Part shown: positions 57,356-64,000 of the stretch, in pieces | Numbering within the stretch: position 1 is the stretch's first letter | Layout of the letters: the number at the start of each line of letters is the position of its first letter | DNA from: Adiantum capillus-veneris | Taxonomy: Eukaryota; Streptophyta; Polypodiopsida; Polypodiales; Pteridaceae | DNA: 64,000 nucleotides | Reading direction: 5' to 3' | NCBI GenBank assembly: GCA_014529385.2 | Contig: CM043942.1 | Coordinates: forward strand, 109,325,141-109,389,140 | Notes under the pieces: generated by a model | Told to the model about the DNA's origin: nothing | Seen by the model: the letters and a program-made list of their open reading frames with translations, nothing else | Database searches by the model: none | Made by a program: the position numbers and the translations under genes

Positions 57356-58423
57356 CAAGAGGGTCTTGTGTCAGTTGGTAATTAGGGGAGTGATGCTTGA
57401 GATCAAGTTCATGCCCTTATGGATTATTGTATGCTAGAAAATTTGGATTTTCCTTAATCCAGCAACCGAAGTCCTTCACAAAGTGTTGTAAGTAATTGTG
57501 AAAGCGATGTAGAAGCCTTTTTGCATGGATGTTTACGTATACCATAGTTACATGCCATGCATGCATTGTCAATAGATGTCGTAGTAGCAAGTTGACCTTC
57601 TAGATGCAAGTCACAAAGCCGTTTGTAGCTAAAAAGTTTGCATGCATGCACGCCCGATCTTTGTGTTAACTGCATGATTTTATCACCTTGATTGAATCCA
57701 ATGCTTATTTGCAACTACGGATTCCAATTTGCCTTGAGTTGAATATCAAATTTGGAACTCGTTGGGTTATGTTGATCTCGTCGATCTCTTTAGCTTGGCT
57801 ATTCTTGCTAACCTCAAAGAATTCCAATCAAATTTTGGTTCTTGGGTGAATTCAAGTAGTAGTTGTACATTCTAATTGTCTTGTATTTTCCTAGAGTCCA
57901 TTTATGAGCAAGAATTCTGGTTCTTGGGTGAATCCAAGTTGTAGCTGTAGATTACAATTGCGCGGACTCCAAATATGAGCTTGAATTTGAAAATTAGTTC
58001 GGATTTCAAGCTCCAATTTTGCAATTTTTGTATTGCATGCATCACCATATGTGCCCCTTGTATTACTTGTCGACTGGACTGTGCCATCCCAATGTTTCAC
58101 CCAACTCTTGAAACCCCTTTACACTTTCTCCTTGCTCCTTTGTTGTGATCCTAGGGCACACTTGAGCGCACAAAGCTCCTAAAATTAATGTGAAAAGAAG
58201 CTTAAAGATGTTAGTGGCAGCTCACACACGGCAAGAGGGAAAAAGCCTATGGAGCCTCATTTGGACCTCATTTGAGAGAGCTCATGTGACATGTTTGCTT
58301 CCCCACGCCGAGGAAACCTTGTCAAGCCCCTCTCTTGGCGATTATGTGCAGAGCGTTTGTGATCCTTTTGTGTGTGCAAGGCACCCTTCCCATAGGCTCG
58401 TCTACTTGCTTGAATCCAAAACT
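57356..58423. other. Spacer between element C and the NBR1 right arm
   Basis: No gene recognised. A degenerate direct repeat of about 84 bp (GGTTCTTGGGTGAAT at 57838 and 57920) is present. Its counterpart beside the left arm is not seen because gypsy H is inserted there. Confidence 0.5.
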
Positions 58424-58780
58424 TGTAAAGACAACACTCTTAGTGTCAGTGAGCCGCTTCGGACGATGAACCCAACTTAGGAATATTTTATTAATTATAC
58501 TTTGATGCTATGGCTGGATTGTGCCACAGACCTTTATTGCCCATTCATCAAATGGGTTGCAAAGGTTGGAGTTGACTGAACATTTCAGTCATTGACAAGA
58601 GTTTCACTTGCATCCAATCCTCAATTATTGTTCACTTTGGGGCCACCTCTGTGCAGAGCTGGTGTGTAATTCATTTTTGTCAGTCCTCGCAGATCCGCCA
58701 AGGGCAATGCTATTTGGCCCACAAGGTGTAGCACGGTCTGGTAGCGCATCTGTTTGGGTATAGAGGGCCATAGGTTCATT

Positions 58781-59061
58781 CTCGGGGAAGGGGAGGGGGG
58801 GGGTCACTATGTATAAATTGTTTATATCACGTGCATTCAAGGAGTATTTTTAAAACTCCTTATTTGTGAATTTTTGACAAATAAAACTCACCATTTTCTT
58901 ATTCAATCTGTAATTTTTGTTTCCAATTCCATTTTATGGTGCCCTCTGTATGTGAAAATTTGAGAAAAAATGAAATCTAATAGCCCCTTCTACTGCACTC
59001 ACGTCATAGTCACATAATTATTAAGTGAACCCCTCCCCCCCCCCCCCCCCCCCCCCTCGAG
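58781..59061 (+). mobile_element. hAT-like MITE, copy 1, in the NBR1 right arm
   Basis: A 281 bp insertion absent from the matching place in the left arm. It is flanked by an imperfect 8-bp target duplication, GGTTCATT (58773-58780) and GGTTCGTT (59062-59069). Ends are inverted: it opens CTCGGGGAAGGGG and closes CCCCCTCGAG, followed inward by GGTCAC and GTGAAC. There is no coding capacity. Near the right end is a run of more than 20 C. 8-bp duplications and short G/C-rich inverted ends fit the hAT superfamily. It lies about 0.9 kb upstream of the copy R TATA box. Confidence 0.75.
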
Positions 59062-59924
59062 GGTTCGTTAGTCTTATAATGTTAGCTACCTTGTCTTTTA
59101 CTAAGTTATTGCACTTAGTAATGTTTAAATCTTGCTAAAGCTAAAGCAGCCTTTTCCACGTAAAAATGAGAAAAAACAATTGACACTACAACTGTAACCA
59201 TAGATAAAAATAAAGCCCCCATAAGTATGTTATATATAACACCGCCATCATGGACGAGTAAAAAACGCAATGTATGTAGGCATGCTTGCACTCATCTCAT
59301 GCTCACAACAGAGTCCTAGCGAAGATCTCTCATCTGTGCACGCTTCCGCTACTTGGTAACCATAATTCAACAACCATGGATTGTATGTTGTGTTAATTCA
59401 AGCCCCAAGCTTGTTAACATTAGTCACACGTTCTTGCAACAACTAGCTGCAGAACGGTGGTATCAAGGCTCCCTCGACCTTCAACTAGAGGCAAGCCAAA
59501 CGTGGGAGCTCCATGCATGTAATTTTCGGGTGGGTGATGCACCCCTGAACAAAGCTCTAGGGCGTCCCCTACATATTTGAAAAAAGCATGTTATGGGGCT
59601 CCCTTGGCATGTTTAGAAGGCCCTCCATAGTGGCCGTGTGTGGGAGTGCTGAGGCTGCTCCCACTAAGCATCAACAAAACTGTCTCTTCTTGTCGAATGC
59701 ATGAACGCAAAGGTCTTTGTTTGTGAAGGTGGGGGTAGAAAGGAGAAAAATGGGCATATCGTTTGCTTTACGTCACAAGGCGCGGGTCAAACTCTGCCCG
59801 TGCGAATGCGCTCTTATCCTTGCAATGCCTACAAGTGTGGTGATAGGGGTGAGGTCACACAGAAAGCGCTAGAAGGCCGGTCGAGACTGAAGTGCGGTTC
59901 AAGTACAACCGCTCCCCAAATCTG

Positions 59925-59933
59925 TATATATAA
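59925..59933 (+). promoter_or_regulatory. TATA box of NBR1 copy R
   Basis: TATATATAA about 145 bp before the start codon at 60078, conserved with copy L at 2828-2836. The 5' leader between box and ATG is pyrimidine-rich (CTCTCACAC...), as is common near plant start sites. Confidence 0.7.
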
Positions 59934-60077
59934 CGCCTCCCCACTCACACTCAGGACCCAATCCATCTCATTTCGAGCGCGGCTTACAGATACGCAGCTC
60001 TTCATATTCTGCTCCCGTCTCTCTCACACACAGACACAAACCTACAGGATTCGGAATCCTTGCTCTCATCGCCGACG

Positions 60078-62749
60078 ATGGCTCTCGTTTTCAAGGTACT
60101 CATCCCTCTTTTGCTTTCTGTGGCTATGGCGACCCGATTTGCCTTTGGTTAAGCTGAGTACAACCGCCGTGTTGTAGTCGTGTCCAACGATTCTCGCAGT
60201 GTCCTTAGTTTCCTCCTTGTCCATGTCTGTTTGACACACACATCGGGAAGAATGCCTGGCACAGAGACGGCTGGCCACTCCTCATGTATATGGCATACAC
60301 GCTCATATTGTTTTCATCTCATTTTCACTTTGTGCTTGACAGGTCAAGCATGGAGACACCCTCCGCAGATGGGTGGTTTCTGACTCAATCAGTGCAGAGA
60401 TGTTCCCAGTTACATTGGAGCAATTGCAGGCCAAAGTCAGGGAGCTCTTCCAGTTTCCTCCTTCTGCTGTGCTCGCTTTCACCTACGTAGATAAGGATAA
60501 TGATGTGGTTATGCTGGGGGATGATCGTGATCTTGTGGACGCATGTCTTGTCCAATGTTTGAACCCACTTCGCCTTGAGGTTCAGGTTTGTGCCCTCTAA
60601 TTCTTCCTTCCCATAGATATGTGATGCATAGTGTGTTTGTAGGGTAATATACCAGTGGCCCTGATTTTCGGTGCAGGTCTTGGAATCAAAGTCTAATGGA
60701 AGTGATCGCCCAAACCAGCCAGCAGACAATTTCAACATTGAAGGCTTTCTAAAGCTTTTGCTTCCTCATGCAACAGCTGAATCGCTTGACCCTTCGCTTC
60801 CTATTGCAACTCTCATTTCAAAGGCTCAGGATGCTTTCAAGGACTTCTTAGCTCATGCAGCGAGGCCAGAGTTTCCCAAACCTGGACCATCGGATAAGCC
60901 TGCTCATCATCATCCATACAAGCACCCTTTTGGTGATATGCACTGCAAATCCATGCCCAACAAAGGCGAACATACTTGGGGAAAGGATGGATCAGGTTTC
61001 CCTGTTTTTCATTTGGGCGTACAATGTGATGAATGCGGTGCAACTCCAATTCAGGGCCCCCGATACAAATCAAACAAGTACTGTTTCTTCTCTGTTAAAG
61101 GTGTCGCATGATTATCTTTTATGTTTTGCTAGACTCTGTTTTATTACTCTGTGCCGATTTTGGTTAAAGATAAGAGTTGACTCTTATGTGGCTCGTGACA
61201 TTATTGTTGTTGCAGGATCCCTGATTTTGATCTATGCTCGACTTGTTTTCAATTGAAGGGAAATGAGGGGGACTATGACAAGATGGAGTTTCCAGATTAT
61301 TGTTCACCATTCCATGATCGTCACTATCGCCCACCATGCCTAAGAAAAGGGGTAAAGTTTTTTTTATCATCATCTTTTCTCTCTGTTCTTATCTTTTGAT
61401 TGGATCGTTGTAAATGGCTTTTCAATACCTATAATTCTCATAACAGCTCAAACAGTTTATGGGACCTCCAATGTGCCCCCGAGGCTCTTTTGCTCGTGGT
61501 CCTTATGGATGGAGAGCGGAGCGTGCTTTTGGACAGGATGAGCACAAAAAGTTGGATGCCCGCTTTATGAAGGATGTCACGATCTTTGACGGAACAGAGG
61601 TGGCTCCAGGCACTAAATTCACAAAAATTTGGCGTATGTGTAACAATGGCTCCCTTGCTTGGCCTCAAAACACCCAGCTTTTACACATTGGTGGAGATGT
61701 TTTGAGCTTGCAGGATTCCGTAAATTTGGAGGTGAACATTAAGGCATTAAGCTTGTTTGTGCAGATATTTTGTGCTACTACTAATGTGGAAATGTTGATT
61801 TTTTTGTTCTGCTTTTTTCCATAGTATTAGAGGCATCACCGACTTAAAACATCATTTTGTTTTCTTTTTGTGATAGCTACCTGAAAATGGGCTTTTGTGC
61901 GGGGAAGAGATGGAAGTCTCAGTTGATCTCACGGCGCCGGAGAAGGCTGGGCGATACATTTCACATTGGCGTCTTATATCCCCAGCAGGGCAGAAGTTTG
62001 GTCAAAGAGTGTGGGTTACAATCCATGTCGTGCCCCAGGGAGAACAATCTCCAATGCTACAGGAGTCCCTAAAAAAAGGGGAGGAGGTGAAAGACAATGT
62101 GAAGAATGATAGGCCCACAATTGTTGAAGTGCCTATAGTTTCGATGGAAGAAGCAGAGAAGGAAGCCACACAATATACCGGGAAAAAAGGTGAAATGATG
62201 GTTGAAGGCGTGGCTCGCCCTAGCGCTCGAGATGTTACTGATCTTAAAGTCACAGAGCTTGGCCCAGAGGACATAAGTCAGGAGTTGGAAGGGTTTTCTC
62301 TTGTGGAGAGACCTGATGTGGAATTCGGTGATGAAGAAATGAACGATAATGCAAACAAAGAAAACAATGACCAAGAGCTGAATCTTCAGTCTCTTGAATC
62401 AATGGGGTTTATGGATCGCGAGCTGAATGCTGTTCTCTTGAGCAAGAACGACGGTAATGTGCAACTTGCTCTGGATGACCTTTTAGCAGCAGCTGGATGG
62501 GATGGGGCGTTTGAGGATCTCCGAGAGATGGTGAGGCCCAAGGGTCTAGTGTCATCGAAATTGCATGAATAGCCTATAGATGATAAACTTCTGCTTAACT
62601 TGTTGTACAAAGAGCTAACAGGCTTGGAAAATTTGTGATTGTAGGGATTCACTGATCAGGCGACAAATGTGAGATTGCTTATGAAGCACAAGGGGAGTGT
62701 CAAAGCTGCAGTGAAAGATTTGGTGCAGAAGTGGAAGCAGAAAGCTTAA
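60078..62749 (+). CDS. NBR1: NBR1-type selective autophagy receptor, copy R (complete)
   Basis: Seven coding exons: 60078-60095, 60343-60585, 60677-61077, 61216-61351, 61447-61731, 61877-62530 and 62645-62749, all with GT/AG introns and compatible phases, giving about 613 residues. Order: PB1 (residues about 1-87, basic KVKHGDTLRRW and acidic GDDRDLVDAC loop), linker, ZZ finger (CDEC, CSTC, then HDRH), FW domain (four Trp), acidic linker, UBA1, UBA2 (EMGFTDQATNVRLL...), stop TAA. This is the plant NBR1/Joka2 layout with two C-terminal UBAs. It is somewhat shorter than the roughly 700-residue Arabidopsis protein, mainly in linkers. In the family the protein is a cytosolic aggrephagy receptor that bridges ubiquitinated cargo and ATG8. 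The usual ATG8-interacting site before UBA2 reads WDGA (62498-62509), lacking the expected aliphatic fourth residue. The start is chosen because it opens the PB1 motif, lies about 150 bp after a TATA box and is conserved in copy L. Confidence 0.95.
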
Positions 62750-62781
62750 GTTGCAAAGGCTTGCGATGTATCAACTATTTG

Positions 62782-62787
62782 AATAAA
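62782..62787 (+). promoter_or_regulatory. Polyadenylation signal AATAAA of NBR1 copy R
   Basis: AATAAA lies 33 bp after the stop codon of copy R (62747-62749), in U-rich 3' flank. A plausible near-upstream poly(A) element. Plant signals are loose, so the cleavage site cannot be fixed. Confidence 0.5.
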
Positions 62788-62994
62788 GGATGCTGCAGTA
62801 GCAATATCCAGTAGCTGAGGATTTCCTGAGTTTTAGCTAGTTGGCATGGAATTGTAACTGGGTTTGGCTTTCTGAGCTGACATGAAAATTGGGTCTCTGC
62901 CCTTTTCTATGGTATTGTCCCTTTTGTAAATTTGTCCTTGTTAAAAAAGGCTTTTGTTTGTTCGCTGAACGATTTTGTGCATTACTCTTATGTG

Positions 62995-63278
62995 CTTGGA
63001 AATGTTTTGTGCTAAAGAGTGCCCCAATGTCCGCTGGGCTCGGCCGGTTTGTTAAAGAGTCTTAGGTAAACAGACGGTGAAAAAGTGCGTGGAGAGAGTC
63101 TATGCTCTGACATTTGCACATTACATTTTTAATAAGAGCTTGGAAATGTTTTGTGCCAAAGAGTGCCCCAATGTCTGCTGGGCTCGGCGTGTTTGTTAAA
63201 GAGTTAGGTAAACAGACGGTGAAAAAAATGCGTGGAGAGAGTCTATGCTCTGACATTTTCACATTACATTTTTAATCT
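62995..63278 (+). repeat. 144-bp tandem duplication downstream of NBR1 copy R
   Basis: Two copies beginning CTTGGAAATGTTTTGTGC at 62995 and 63139, about 95% alike, each ending TTACATTTTTAAT. Non-coding, in the 3' flank of the gene. Confidence 0.9.
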
Positions 63279-63797
63279 CAAATGACTGGTCCATCAGGAT
63301 TGCTGGTGCTTTAACACAAAAAAACTTGTCATATATTAGGTTGATCAGCCTTCACATTGCTTGCCATCTTGTCATAGTACTTGGTCCCTTATGTGGTTGG
63401 TTTTTTACCCTCTTGTACAGATCCTTTCTGTAGGCATTCAAAGACTTGTGTGGCTTATCTTGCTTTAGACATTACAATACCTTTTCCTTGAATAGTGGTC
63501 AATTGAGGGTCCTTTCATTTCACAACTTTAAACCTTCACCTTGTTCATTCAGTTAATCGATAAGTCCAAATATGCTTGAACATTCAATAGCAACAATTCA
63601 ATAGCAATAATTTCTGAACATTCAGTTAATCAATCAAGAGAGCAACAATTCAATAGCAACAATTTCTGAAATGGATAAGCCGTTTTTATTCTTTGTACAT
63701 GTGAGAAATTTATGCTTTAGAGATCTGATTTCTGTGCCTTATTTTTGCAGATCGCATTCCTTCCTAGGATTAGATCTCATCCCCTATGAGGATTTCA
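63279..63797. other. No gene seen
   Basis: AT-rich 3' flank. Includes a short repeated stretch ATTCAATAGCAACAATT (63580-63665). Confidence 0.45.
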
Positions 63798-64000
63798 TAG
63801 TAGGATTTTCAATTTTTGTACCTGGACATGATTCCATTTAGGTAGTGGTTAATCGTTTTACCAAAATGTGTAGGTTTATTTTTGTGAAGATTATGGTAAA
63901 ACTCGAGAAGTGCTAAAAGATTATACAAATTGTATAACCTCTACAAATTGTATGTTTCACCTACCAATGTTGTAAGTGATGGCAATAGCAAGTTCAATAG
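63798..64000 (+). pseudogene. Ty3/gypsy integrase remnant at the right edge
   Basis: Reads EDFIVGFSIFVPGHDSI, a TAG, then VVVNRFTKMCRFIFVK and later VSDGNSKFN, a degenerate copy of the integrase core (first and second catalytic Asp contexts). Truncated at the window end. Confidence 0.75.

Larger units (their letters stand above)
58424..62680 (+). repeat. Right arm of the NBR1 inverted repeat
   Basis: Inverted counterpart of 1-4062. It contains one clear insertion absent from the left arm, a hAT-like MITE at 58781-59061. Position 62680 is only the point matching the left window edge, so the repeat may extend further right. Confidence 0.93.

Noticed and set aside
58781-59061. Assembly gap or low-quality stretch because of the long C run
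   Set aside because: Flanking duplication and inverted ends mark a real insertion. The exact length of the C run remains uncertain.
1-64000. tRNA, rRNA, snoRNA genes
   Set aside because: No B-box-like GGTTCGANTCC in a cloverleaf context was noticed by eye. A covariance-model scan would be decisive and could not be run.

Overview
The window is nuclear DNA of a land plant. The evidence is an intron-bearing gene pair of plant-type NBR1 autophagy receptors with GT/AG introns, surrounded by plant LTR retrotransposons with tRNA-iMet primer sites and GA/CT microsatellites. Nothing suggests a bacterial, organellar or viral replicon. The sequence alone does not fix the species. The share of retroelement DNA (most of the middle 54 kb) points to a large, repeat-rich genome.

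The only ordinary host genes I can support are two NBR1 copies in inverted, head-to-head orientation. Copy L (minus, 1-2683) runs off the left edge inside its last exon. Copy R (plus, 60078-62749) is complete. Similarity covers exons, introns, promoters and about 1.4 kb upstream, so the window holds an inverted repeat with arms 1-4062 and 58424-62680. Both reading frames are open and differ by in-frame indels.

Between the arms, from left to right: (1) a decayed Ty3/gypsy chromovirus on the minus strand (H, 4063-about 13004). A solo LTR (4795-11896, TSD AAAAG) sits inside it, and a Ty1/copia element (A, 4919-10360, TSD TCCCG) sits inside the solo LTR. (2) A degraded proline-rich coding region on the minus strand, split by a young, internally deleted copia element (E, 14378-18059, TSD ACGCG). 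(3) A 1 kb cluster of alternating palindromes (18.6-19.6 kb) and unassigned AT-rich DNA. (4) A giant Tat/Ogre-like Ty3/gypsy element (D, 23967-47398), itself interrupted by a 3.8 kb composite insertion and a solo LTR. (5) The 3' part of another chromovirus (F, 47399-51018), whose LTR carries a small hAT-like MITE. (6) A young Ty3/gypsy element on the minus strand (C, 51288-57350, TSD CATGT). A further gypsy integrase remnant lies at the right edge.

Element D is the most unusual object. Besides gag, protease, RT, RNase H and integrase it carries (a) a second retropepsin-like domain downstream of integrase, (b) an extra sense-strand coding block of about 3.4 kb before the 3' LTR, with no family I recognise, and (c) two arrays of roughly 285-293 bp repeats, each centred on a near-perfect AAAGTAAATAATC palindrome. 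One array lies upstream of gag and the other upstream of the extra coding block. All of D's genes are now broken by stops and frameshifts, so it is a fossil, but its layout is worth following up. A second novelty candidate is the hAT-like MITE family with CTCGGGG ends and 8-bp TSDs. One of its copies lies in only one of the two NBR1 arms.
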